From assembly GCA_932521025.1 (NCBI GenBank), contig OW051469.1:5220398-5284397 (forward strand): a stretch of 64,000 nucleotides of DNA. Reading direction: 5' to 3'. Each line of letters opens with the position of its first letter. Positions within the stretch are counted from its first letter, which is position 1. Shown in pieces: positions 1 through 10,051 of this stretch. The notes beneath the pieces were generated by a model. It was not told the origin of the DNA and did not search any database. It saw only the letters and a program-made list of their open reading frames with translations. This stretch comes from Oscheius onirici (Eukaryota > Nematoda > Chromadorea > Rhabditida > Rhabditidae). A program made the position numbers and the translations under genes.

Positions 1-638
1 CAGTCTGCAAAGTGCAAGCCGGTCACTGGTCCTCTGGTGCCGTCGACGGAGCCAATGACTTTGCCACCGCTGGAGTCGCTCCCAATGACAGCTGGTTCTG
101 TTGGGAAGGATGTCTCAACACTGCCATGGTCAATCAAAAGTTCAAAGTTTTTATTCTAAATTCTCTGTATTGTTCTTTATCTAGGTGAAACTGGCCAATC
201 CTCCTGCTCAAGGAGTCAAGGCTCCGCGTCACTACATGGACTTCCAGCAGGCCAAAGCCAGAGCCAGCAGACCTGGAACCATTAGAGACGATGACCCGAA
301 TGCCCAGTTCTGTATCGACCCCGTTCTGCGTGCCGATATCAACTCTGCTCTCATGACGGTCACTAACCATTCTGCCAAAGTAAGATTGTCCGTGTCTTGT
401 TTTACAACTCTCTCAGGCCATCGCTCGCACTCTTCAGTACCAAATTGCAAAGCCAGGATGGGTTTACAATGTCGTCGAACTCAAGGAGGGATTCACCGCT
501 GACAGTCTCTACGAGGTACGATTTCCTACTTTTCGTACAAACTTTTTTGTTTAGGACATGAACTTCTGCCTCTACACCACCCTCCTGGATCCAGAGCTCT
601 ACGATATTCGTCTGGCTGCCATCGACATGACCGTTTAG
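1..638 (+). CDS. C-terminal part of an unrecognised, probably extracellular protein (5' end outside window)
   Basis: Four exons join in one frame: <1-128 (frame starts at base 3), 185-379, 417-515 and 555-638, ending in TAG. All introns are 37-56 bases with gt/ag ends, and all junctions are phase 0. The visible product is about 167 residues. It contains a GHWSSGAVDGAND stretch and three Cys in the first exon (VCK, WFCWEGC), then a Cys in the second (NAQFCIDP) and one in the last exon (MNFC), and ends LAAIDMTV. Codon use is strongly biased towards C/G in third positions, which supports real coding. I do not recognise the family. The scattered Cys and lack of hydrophobic segments would fit a secreted protein, but the signal peptide is not in the window. 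It converges on the kinase gene downstream with only 68 bases between the two stop codons. Confidence 0.75.
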
Positions 639-706
639 AAAACCAGCTCAGATGAAAATTTATTCGTACCGGTTCGATTTGTAATAATGATTTTTTTTGT
701 GAAAGA

Positions 707-2236
707 CTAGACATCGGTAGTAGGGAGGGCTTCCTTGTTCCATTCGAACAGTTCGACGACACGGAATATTGTGGGTCTCTGGGCCGGATCGCTGTCCCAG
801 CACCTGGAAACCAAAACTCTCGCTTTCTCTTTGATAGCCTACATTTCGATCAGTTTATCCTGAAAAGAAAGTCTATTCGATCCTCTCTCGTCTACCAAAA
901 GTCCCAACTTGGGACGAAGCGGTAATTCTCCTTCACCGCCAGTCAATTTCTGCTGAACTTTGTAGGCAGACATCTTTCTGAAGAATTCTCCTTCAAACGG
1001 GAGCCTAAACGTTAAAATTCTTTGAAGATTTACGACCACCGACCTTCTGTAATAGATGAAATAAAGAGTCATGCCGTAGCTGTACACATCGACCGGGTAG
1101 TGGTACTTGTTGTCCACAAAAACCTCGGGAGCTCGATAAATCGCCGTTCCGACTCTGAAAACAGTCTTGTTTCCACGAAACTGGTCAGAAGAAAACTCAA
1201 AAACAGAAACCTACTCACTTTACAGTATGTTTCCATGTCGAATCAGCCGCTTCGACCTTCTTTGCCAGTCCAAAATCGCTAATTTTTGCCACATAGAGAT
1301 CCCGGCTGAGAAGAATGTTATTTGGATTCAAATCGCGATGAATTATGCCGCGATGATGCATGAAACTGAGTCCCTGGGCGATTTGCTTGGCCCAGCCATT
1401 GAGAACCTCAGACGGGAGTGCAAAGTCATTCTTCAGATCTAAAAAAAAAAGTTTTTCAGACTGCTGTGTGAGCTTACATTGGAAGAGATTGCCTCCCTGC
1501 ATATATTCCATCAGGAAGCCTTCTGGTTCTTCAGGACGGCCCGATTTGTGGACATAACCGTAAAAACTGACAATGTTGTGGTGGTGATTCAGCTGATAAA
1601 TATTGAAATGTTTGTATTTCTGCCTTTTTGACTCACCATAACACAATGCATGAACTCTCTCCTCTGCAGAAAAAGCGCGTTCTTTGTATTTCCCAGTTGA
1701 AGATGATTCTGCTGTGGAATTTTCAGCACGCACTTGCCCAAAACAAGATGCCGAACTTTGTAGCACAGTCCAAAAGATCCTTCTCCTAACTTGTCCGTAT
1801 TGCTGTCAAAGATGACGGTGTTGATGTCAAAGATGGGAACGTGAGGGTTGGCTGTGCTGGTTTCTGGTGAAAACTTATGAAAAGAATAAATTAAATTTAC
1901 CCTGTTGCGGTAGCTGTTCTTGCTGGGTGGTCCCATCGGACATTGGCTCAGTTCTGAGCTGAACTTGTTCTACTGACTGCTGCTCTTGGCTTGTGTCTAC
2001 AACTCGTGGCACTCCGGAGGAAGTTCCTCCATTTGAGCTGCTGGTTGGGCCTGGATTATAATTTTTAGACAATTTCTACTTTGTATTTGTTCAGACTTAA
2101 AACATTGTTAAACCCAAACAATATTTTTTGATCAGTGACAGATAGGAAAGGTGGAAAATACGCTGTCATTGGCTGAAATTGAATTTTCTCGTGTCTACTG
2201 TTTAAAAAAAAACTCACCACTCCAGTTTGGTACCAT
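707..2236 (-). CDS. TKL/Tyr-kinase-like protein kinase, tandem copy 1
   Basis: Spliced protein kinase with a short, low-complexity Ser/Thr/Gln-rich N-terminus. Motifs in order are the Gly loop GEGSFG, the ATP-binding Lys in CVLKI, the catalytic loop HRDLNPNN, DFGLAK, and the APE motif in YRAPEV. The C-lobe ends SRCW...RPT and the stop is at 707. The exon starting at 2236 (19 bases, donor gtgagt) gives the first in-frame ATG, and its phase matches the acceptor near 2051. A TAG in the C-lobe is removed by a 57-base gtagac...atgtag intron, so it is not a nonsense codon. An AATAAA (659-664) follows on the minus strand. The neighbouring minus-strand kinase shares domain layout and most intron positions, so the two are tandem duplicates. 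The Asn after HRDL (HRDLNPNN) replaces the Lys usual in Ser/Thr kinases. Substrate and pathway cannot be told from sequence. Confidence 0.85.
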
Positions 2237-2535
2237 ATCGATTCCGTTTGATGCCAAGATGTTCTTATCTAACTTCTTTTGTGACTCTTCCCCCGGATCT
2301 GCTGAAACATTTTTGTGCTATTTTAATTTACTATTTGACCGATGAGAATCAGGAAACGAAAAAAGTGGAATAAATGAAGAGAAACGAAAGGATAAGAAAA
2401 AGAAATTCAAACTGGGCTGTTTGTTGTTTGTGCTCTAGCTTAGGCGAGGGAGGCTTGTAAACGACGCGGGATGTTGCGAAAGAAAAAAGTCAGAGAAACA
2501 TTTCTAACTTTCCTTTCAGATAAAAGTTTATTGCT

Positions 2536-4034
2536 TTACATGTCATCAACCGTAGGATACTTTTTCACAGAACTCAGCGTGTCCGGGCCAGGCACAACAG
2601 ATTCCAATTCCACAAGAACTTCATCCATTGTTGGTCGATCCGTTGCCAATGTTTGCCAGCATCTTTCGATCAAGTTGTCGATCACACCAAGATTTAGAGT
2701 TGGACGCAATGGGACAGTTCCCAGATCTCCAGTCAGTGTAGATCTGATGGAGAAAATAGACATCTTTTTGAAGATGTTATCTCCAAATGGCATTCTGATT
2801 ATATTCTATTCGTTTTGATCGAAAATATGCTCACTGTTTGGCAAAAATGAAGTAGAGGGTCATGGCGTAACTCCAGACGTCAATTGGATAGCGGTAGTTG
2901 GTTTCTAGCAAAGTTTCCGGAGCTCTGTAGACGCCAGTTCCCACTCTGCAAAGTACATGTTCCTGAATAGCACAAATTCTCACTCAGTAGTGAAAGAAGT
3001 ATGATCAGTCGTCAGCTCTCTCGAGAACCCGAAATCAGATATTTTGGCAATGTTACACGGATTTCCGATGAGAACACTGAAAACTATTTGTTCTCAGAAA
3101 GGAACTCTCAAACTTGTTCGGATTCAAATCCCTGTGCATGATTTTCCGACTATGAATATAGGCAAGTCCTAGGGCGATCTGGTAAGCCCAGCTGTTTTGG
3201 AGTTCCAGGAAAACTGCATAAGTTTGGGGATTGGCATGATAGGCTTCCATATCTAAAATGCACTGTCACAGTTTTTCTCTCAGTCCCTTACATGAAGACA
3301 AACTTCCTCCCGGGAGATACTCCATAAGAAATCCCGTGATGTTACTGTGGGCTCCTTGATACACCTCTCCATAAAAGGCAACAATGTTCGGATGGTGATT
3401 GAGCTGAAAACTTCATTTTTATGAATTGTTGCGAAAAAATACCATTCTACTGCAAGCAAGTTCTCGTTTCTCCATAACGACTTCTTTCGCGCTTTTGACG
3501 AAATTCATCCTCTTGCTCCTCTTGAGGACCACTTTTCTGAAATAATCTAGTATTGAAAACAGCCGATACTAACCCCAGTCGCGGCACTTCGACCAAATGA
3601 CACTCTCCATAGGTTCCACCGCCGAGGGATCGAAGAGTCGAAATGCCCTCGATGTCGAAACTGGGAATTTGGTTTGACGAAATGAAAAAGGCTTAACTTG
3701 TTTTTACTATCGAATTATTCATAAAAACTTACAAGGGGTCTCAATAGAAGGAAGATCCGGTCGCTGTTCAAAATATCTGTTAGCATTGAGGTTGTAAGTT
3801 GGTCGAGAGAGCTGCAAGGAACCGCTTGGAGCCGCGAAATTGGGCACTACCGACGGACGACTAGGCTGCGATGGATGGTAAAGACTGTTTGAATCGTTAC
3901 TGGTCTCCATCAACGAGGCTAAAAAAATAACTTCAATACAATGAAATGCTATCAGGATAAAGTTGGTACTACCGAACATTGCTAAAATTGAAATTTTGAA
4001 ACTCACAACTTCCGGGAACACGCTGTTGGGACAT
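2536..4034 (-). CDS. TKL/Tyr-kinase-like protein kinase, tandem copy 2
   Basis: Paralogue of the kinase immediately downstream. It starts at an ATG (MSQQRVPG) in a small first exon at 4034. A Ser/Pro-rich linker of about 70 residues follows, then the kinase domain: Gly loop GGGTYGE, Lys in VVLKR, HRDLNPNN (created across an intron, AA|T), DFGFSR and YRAPET. The C-terminus (IERCW...DRPTMDE) ends at TAA. All catalytic residues are present, so it should be active. Introns are about 36-45 bases; the one near 3720 most simply uses the acceptor gttaag to keep frame. The two copies agree in intron phase around HRDLNPN and before the APE exon, which supports duplication of the whole gene. It is probably cytoplasmic, with no signal peptide or TM segment seen. 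It shares the unusual HRDLNPNN loop with its copy. Confidence 0.85.
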
Positions 4035-4291
4035 TTTGCTAGAATCGTAAGTGTCTGGGGCAGCCGAATGCGAAATGTCTTATCACTCCTTGCTTGCGGA
4101 GGAAGAAGAAAGATGGAGAATTGTTTTGGTGCTAGCGATCAATTTTTCTCACCGGGCGCATACTTTGCAGCACAAGAAGGTAAACAAATTAACAGAGTCT
4201 TGGTGGTGCAGAATGAAAGACATAGATCATGGGTCAAGATATTGTTTGATCGACCCTTTATTGACATCGCAAACCTTATTTTGGAAAGCTC

Positions 4292-4841
4292 TTACTCATA
4301 CAAGACATCTCCTCCGAGATCAGTGATGACCCAATTGGAGTTCTTCTTGACCAGCTCGGGCAGATGTTCCGCGTAGATATAGCTTTGTCTCAGTTGTCTC
4401 ATTATCTCTTCAACATCATATCTAGTGTATGTCTTTGTGTACGCCAAACAGAAGACTTCGATGATAGACTCTCTGCTGTGATATTTTCCCTTCGGAACTT
4501 TGACACCATAGTAGTGGGTAGCCTTATTACACGTCGGGTAAACTTTGTACTGACTCGTCGACACAGTGGCTGTGATGAAGTCGGTTCCGTTTTTGAAGTA
4601 CATAATTTCGATGACGACACTCACAAATCCGTGGTGCTCATCTTCTTTGCAGGTAAACCTATTCGAATCGCCCGAGTAGCTTCCCTTGATCAGATTAGTG
4701 ATTGGTGATGTGGTTTTGAATACGATGCTGATGCATCCTTAAAAGCAGAATTGAAGAAGCACGCTTCGTCGTACCTGTGCAGCCAGCATTGATAGCTGTT
4801 AGAACAGACAAAGCCAAGGTAGCTAGAAAGACGAAGGACAT
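4292..4841 (-). CDS. Small secreted protein, family not recognised
   Basis: Two exons give a protein of about 160 residues. The first exon encodes a clear signal peptide (MSFVFLATLALSVLTAINA). It is spliced by a roughly 40-base intron to a mature part with a few Cys (GCTGC, FTCKED, PTCNK, VFCLAY) and many Tyr/Thr. There are no TM segments after the signal. A TATA element (ttatata, 4881-4887) lies 40 bases upstream of the ATG, and AATAAA (4257-4262) lies 30 bases after the stop, so this is a compact complete transcription unit. I do not recognise a named domain; it looks like a nematode-restricted secreted protein. Confidence 0.8.
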
Positions 4842-4879
4842 GCTCAATTTAGACAATGTACCATTTTGCACCTGGCTGC

Positions 4880-4888
4880 TTTATATAG
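4880..4888 (-). promoter_or_regulatory. TATA-like element of the small secreted protein gene
   Basis: The minus strand reads TATATAAAG here, 40 bases before the ATG at 4841. This is the spacing expected for a TATA box with a very short 5' UTR. Seen directly; function is inferred. Confidence 0.5.
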
Positions 4889-5072
4889 CGCTGTCGAATT
4901 AGCTGACTAGCAATAATGAGAGCTAATATGGCGAGACTAAGGAAGATGACGATCTGATTTTGTGAGAATTGTCGTGGGAGGAAAGAATTTGTCTCCAATT
5001 CTGTCTATCCCTCTGTCCTCAATACACAAGAAAACCCATAATTCAAAAACTGCATAAAAGTATCACAGATGC

Positions 5073-6315
5073 TCAACTTGTAGCAGACCTCTTGTTCCAT
5101 TCCCTGTTCAACTGATCAAAATAAACTTCTCCTTCGTTGGCTCCTATTTTCTTAATTTCCATCGAAACTGTCCCTCCTCTTATTCGCATCAGCACATATT
5201 GTCTCCATCTTTGTGAGCTCAGAAGAATTGTTGAACAGATGGTCAGGGAAGAACTGAATTTGTTGATTAGTGAAGATGTTGTAGACATTTTTCGTATTAG
5301 GCCTTTCTTGAGAAAGATTACTATAAAATACTACCATGAAACTAAAGTTTCAAAGACATGGACTCCTAAGACTGTATTGCCTCCATGAACCATAAAATAT
5401 CCGGCGGCTCCCACAATGAAGAGCATAACTACACAGGTAATTTCCATGTTTCGGATGCTCTAAAATTATTATTTTTACTAAAAAAAATATATAAAGAAAG
5501 CACCTGGAAGGCCCTGATGTTTTCCGTTAGCTGAAAACGTTTGCTCAGAGAATAGTCTTTGACACGGGCTGAAATTCCTATTCGACGAAATTTGTGTAGG
5601 TTGGCTTGCCACAGTGTGCAAAAACTCTGAACATATTGTATGCATTTTTGGTCTTTAAAACTCACAATGATTGAAAAAGATGCCAGTGCCGACATATAAA
5701 TGAACAGTGATTGGAAGCTGACCGAGTCGAAAATATTGTACAGGGCCATTATGGCCGATAGTCCAATTTGTAAGAACAAAATTGCGGCAGAAATGTAGCA
5801 ACGGCTCTTCTTTTCGTAGTCCTGAAAGTTTTGTTGAAATTTTAACAAAAATTTCTTGAAAACAGTACCTTGAGAAAGTAGAAAGCGGCTCCGCGTTCCA
5901 GTATCAAAGCCATTGCTGCATGCATAATTGCAAAACCGTACTGGAGGCGCAAAACAGTAGCAAAGACGAGTGTACTATCACAAGCGTCTAAAAACATTGT
6001 TGTTAAGCTAACTGGGAAAAACACACCTTCTCTGATGTCCTTGACCAATTCGTACCAGATAAAGACAGTTCGGGCAAAATGTGAGGGCACGCTGCCCAAA
6101 ATGAAGTATCCCATCAAATATTGCAGATTTTTATGCCAAATGGGGTCCATAAAGTTTAAATAAGCTACTAGGAATACTAAAAGTAGTGAAGTGAAAATTG
6201 ATAGTAACTCCAAAGCGTAGAATAGAACTGATGAACGCGACAGAACATCTGTGCTGTTCACCATGTCCATATATTCGAATAGGTAGATTTCTCGACCGGA
6301 ACAGTTCATCAACAT
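5073..6315 (-). CDS. Sre-family seven-TM chemoreceptor
   Basis: Multi-exon hydrophobic protein. The start ATG follows TTTCAG by only six bases, suggesting trans-splicing. Sre hallmarks are present: LERGAAFYFLK|DYEKKSR after the third TM region (the E-R..A...DYEKK.R signature) and YSLSKRFQLTENIRAF after the fifth. Probable introns: gtgtgt..tttttag (about 39 bases) inside KDIRE|DACDS, gtactg..tttcag before DYEKK, gtgagt..ttcag before SFCTLWQ, and one before SIRNMEI. The last intron, upstream of KGLIRKMS, is not settled: several donors keep the frame, for example a 38-base gtttca..ctcaag. The C-tail DQLNREW fits the family. Sre proteins are nematode sensory GPCRs thought to detect environmental chemicals. 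No other receptor of the family is visible nearby. Confidence 0.78.
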
Positions 6316-8210
6316 TTTTTGCTGAAATTCGAAAAATGAGAAAAAAGCTAGCTATGAGGAGAAAGAGAGATAGCTATGAAAAAAAAATTAGAAGAAAGAT
6401 AGATATGCTGTCCAAAGTATGAGTTCCCATCACAACTATCCAAAAAGCTATGATGTCTGTGGTGGACTGTTTGTGTCGGCTTATCCTGGCCACGACAATC
6501 TTCGCAGCAAGTCAAAAGTTGTCAAGATTAGATTAGCAAGTCACTTTAGAACTTAGAGTTACAACAAACTGTTGGTTCTACTGTGTCAGAGGGAAGTAGA
6601 AGGCATTAGAACGGTAAAGAGCAGGTAGCACAACGACGCCGCCAGACGATGAAGTCGTATGAAACCGGAAAATATTAACTGAACTCATAGCATGATGTGA
6701 ACACCATAATTATTTTGTGTACAAGTAATAAAACAAATGAGAGAAGAAGTATAGAGCAGATTTTATGATTCTGTTTACCGTAAATGTAAACACATTGAGT
6801 TAGAGGTTGTGGTGTTCTACGCCTTCTGCAACTTTGTACTTGAAATCGCCTCGGCGACGTGGGGTAAATTATTTATGTGCTGAGGTAATAACGTGTCTCG
6901 CAGACATTTATGATATTCTTTGAGCGAACAAGGAAAATCTCATGGTAGTGATCATCCAGCAGGGTGGATGTAAACAAAGGAGCTTCTGGATGTCGTTTGC
7001 AGACACATTGTTCCCTCTTGTTCAAGCCCCCAATAAACGAGGGAGAAGACAAGAGAAAAATGGGATTGGATCTCTGACGTAGTGAGACTATAGAACCGAC
7101 AGTTTTATGATAACTTGACATCTTCCATATGTACCCAGAAGAAGAGTTCTCTCCGCCTCGTCCAGACTAACGATCATAGTTTTCCCCAATTTCCTGGCAC
7201 AGGAAGGGCAATGAGTCCGGATGAGATGAGAGACGTGAGGATCTAGTGAGCATTGAGGGAGTGAAACGAGGAGTCATTTTGAGAGGAAATGAGTCAGGAG
7301 GAAATTATAAAACAAAGACTGTCCTCATTCACTAACAGAAGAGGCTCAGTAAAATGAATATACCTACTTGAACAACGGCTCGAATTATCTCTAACGTGAC
7401 AACAACAGCCAATTTGAGGCCAATTATCTTACATCTTCATACCCCTTATTAGACATATTGTACAGTGGAAAGTGTGCTGATAATTGGAGCTTCAATACTT
7501 TTTTGTGTTCTCTAATGGAAGAAAAGTATGGAGAGATACTTCTTAGCGAAACGTTTCAGTGACCACTTTTAGCACGCGGATAGGATTATCTGACTGCTCC
7601 CCAGGCTGACCAGGCTTGGAATTCATTATTTAGCAGAAGATGAGGGAAGGAGTGAGAGGCAAAGGTTTGCACAACTGGAGTGACCTCGCAGATCAGATTA
7701 ACATTGGTTTCTAGTTTGACCCAGAAGAAATTTTATATGGAAAGTATGGAAGAGGCGGCGCTAACTAGAGAGAGAACGATGGCGAATAGAAGCCATATTG
7801 AATTTCAGATTTTTTTAAAGGAAGACCTGGGGTTGGAGATATATGAAAAGAAGGATATTGAATGTTGAAGATAAAACTGATAAAAGAAAACTAAACCCCG
7901 GCCAAAAATTACAAGCATTCACGAATATCTCGTGATTGAAAACTCAGCCATCACATGAAAGCTGTCGCTTTGCAACCTGAGATGTGTTAAATATACGCTG
8001 GAGACGAAGATAATCGGTGCAATCATTAGACGAAAAAGAACGGAAAATAAGTGATCTTTGTTCAATAACCTCTGTCTCATATATACTTCCGCTTTTTCCT
8101 CGCTTATTTTCTGCCACCTGTCGCATCATGCATTTTCAATACAAACAATGAAATATTCAGTTTAAAATATACACAGCTCTAGAAACAATATATTACAGAA
8201 AAACAAAACT
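6316..8210. other. Intergenic, no gene seen
   Basis: Only short open frames with no splice logic or codon bias. It probably carries upstream sequence of the Sre gene. I see no repeat, tRNA or other structure here. Confidence 0.5.
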
Positions 8211-8627
8211 CTATTGGGTCTTGAAGATTTCCTTGCCAGTCTGGCAGTGGACGTACTGTTGCTCAACGGAGTGAGATCCGCGATCGTTGGTTGCCGTGAC
8301 TTTATAGACTCCTTGATCAGCCTGGGTAGGGTTCTGGAAAAGCGAACTATTTTTCTAACAATCTGGAACTCTGTCATTCTCACTCCTTACCTTGAGCTGC
8401 ATAGTGACTGTCCACTTTCCAACAGATTTCTTGATTTTACAGACAAAACGGTCTCCCACAAGCTCCTTATCCTTCAAGAACCTACAAATGTTTAGTTTCC
8501 TCTTATTTTACCAATCGAACCATTTGATAGTTGGCTGAGGATTGGCATTACAGATACACTCGAAAAGAATCGAGCCGTCTGGCAACTGAAGAAGAGAGGG
8601 AGCTTTTTCAAAGAACGGAGCTAACAT
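8211..8627 (-). CDS. Single I-set immunoglobulin-domain protein without signal peptide
   Basis: Three exons (introns near 8361-8390 and 8480-8515) encode about 108 residues. The ATG lies two bases after TTTCAG. The product is one I-set Ig fold: FECIC in strand B, the core Trp in PTIKWF, and ADQGVYKVTATN (the D-x-G-x-Y strand F motif) followed by RGSHSVEQ. The strand F Cys is replaced by Val, so there is no canonical disulphide. This is common in intracellular Ig domains of giant muscle proteins such as twitchin or titin. With no signal peptide visible, an intracellular location is most likely. It could instead be the last exons of a larger protein, but the acceptor directly before an ATG argues for a complete small gene. 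It is not identified to a named gene. Confidence 0.65.
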
Positions 8628-9358
8628 TTCTGAAAACTTGAATAGGAAATTGAGGAAATTGGAAAATAAGAGACATGTTGTTATTGTAGTTCGCAGCTGA
8701 ACATCTGAGGGACCAAATGGCCGCGTCCCGACTTTCGTCAGTTGCTGGCTGAGGGGGTGGCTTACATCGATTTGCGATGATTTAACAGGGAGAGTCAGGG
8801 AACAGGGTCCACTGGTTGGTATTCTCTGGCATTTTTTCTATCAACATTTCTTTGTGGTTCTGTACTTCTATCTCAACAATCAAAAGTAATACAGAAAATA
8901 AATTAGAAAACTGCAATAGACAAATTGTTTATTCTCGTAAACACCGAGACAAAACTCACAAAATAAAGCACTTTTTGAGATAAGTGAAACACGAAGGTGG
9001 CTGGCGGGGAATATCACACAAACACATCACAAATATTGCACTATCAAAATAGGAGAAAGGAAATCTATCTGCTTCTATGGAGAGTACAAGTAGAGAATAG
9101 AGAAGGTGGCACCGTAGAGATGGAAGAAAAGACCCGTCGTAAGAAGTAAGAGATGAAGAGAAATCTGAAATCTTTTAGATTTCTCTGATTGTGACTTTCA
9201 AGCTTTTGATTTTTTTGATACTAAAGCCGTGTTTATATCGACCAAACGCCTCCCTTGATAAAAAATTATGTAAAAACGGCTATTTTTAACAGGAAAAGTG
9301 AGTATTTTGTGACCAAAACAGATCAAGAAAAACTCACAAAAACATTATGTGGAAGAGA
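8628..9358. other. Intergenic, or long 3' UTR of the four-TM gene
   Basis: The only canonical minus-strand AATAAA found downstream of the four-TM gene is at about 8928-8933. Its 3' UTR may therefore extend through most of this stretch. No coding potential is seen. Confidence 0.4.
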
Positions 9359-10051
9359 TCACGTCATTCTTTGTATCGTCCTAAACTCGAAGACTATCGA
9401 CGCCATGATGAACATTTCTGAAAGGCTTTTGTATCTTTTTAGACGGAAACTTTAAAATAGCAGAGAGAAATTAACCAACCTGCTAAGAGTAATAAGGAGA
9501 CCCCTATCGCCCAGCTACTCTCCTGAGTTTCAAATTCGGCCACTAAGCTTATGAGAACTCGGCCCACAAAGACACATGAAATTATCTGGAAATATGGCAA
9601 TGTTGTGAACATTGAAAATTCACCAAAAGCATGAGGTGTGGGTAGAGTAACGTCCTTTTGTGGTTGCTGAGGCCAATCATTGAACAGACAGTGGCGAAAA
9701 TCATCATAAAGCTGAGGACGCAAAAGGACCACCATTCGAGGCTGAAAAAGATTTACTTTCTGAAGCACAGGCATTCAGTTTTGTTCCCAATTCTCTATTG
9801 AAGCAGAAGTCCAAAATTTAGAGCTCTTTTGAATCTTCTTGCACGATAAAATGGGAGAATGGTTAGTAACTAATCGAGTAATTACGACAAGATCAAAAAG
9901 CTTCGACTAACCTGATATACTGTTTGTCGGAATAAATAGAGGTAGAATTGAATTTGGCACTAATCACTGCCAACGAACCTATTAGACAGACACCCGAGGC
10001 AACTAGTTGCACTAGTAATGAGGTCCATTCGAGTGATTTTGATGAGACCAT
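9359..10051 (-). CDS. Four-transmembrane protein, family not recognised
   Basis: Four exons join in frame into about 140 residues starting MVSSKSLEW. There are four hydrophobic segments: residues about 10-32, 50-70, 78-100 and 108-132. Intron 1 (about 170 bases) ends ctttttcag before LEWWSF. Intron 2 is gtgaattttc...ttccag between LMLL and IISCVF. Intron 3 is gttggt..tttcag before EMFIMAS. The protein ends at TGA after TIQRMT. Small four-TM proteins of this type are common in nematodes; no signature of claudin, tetraspanin or MARVEL families is clear. Function unknown; plasma or organelle membrane is inferred only from hydrophobicity. Confidence 0.65.

Noticed and set aside
840-900. In-frame TAG in kinase copy 1
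   Set aside because: Removed by a 57-base gtagac..atgtag intron that also restores kinase spacing.
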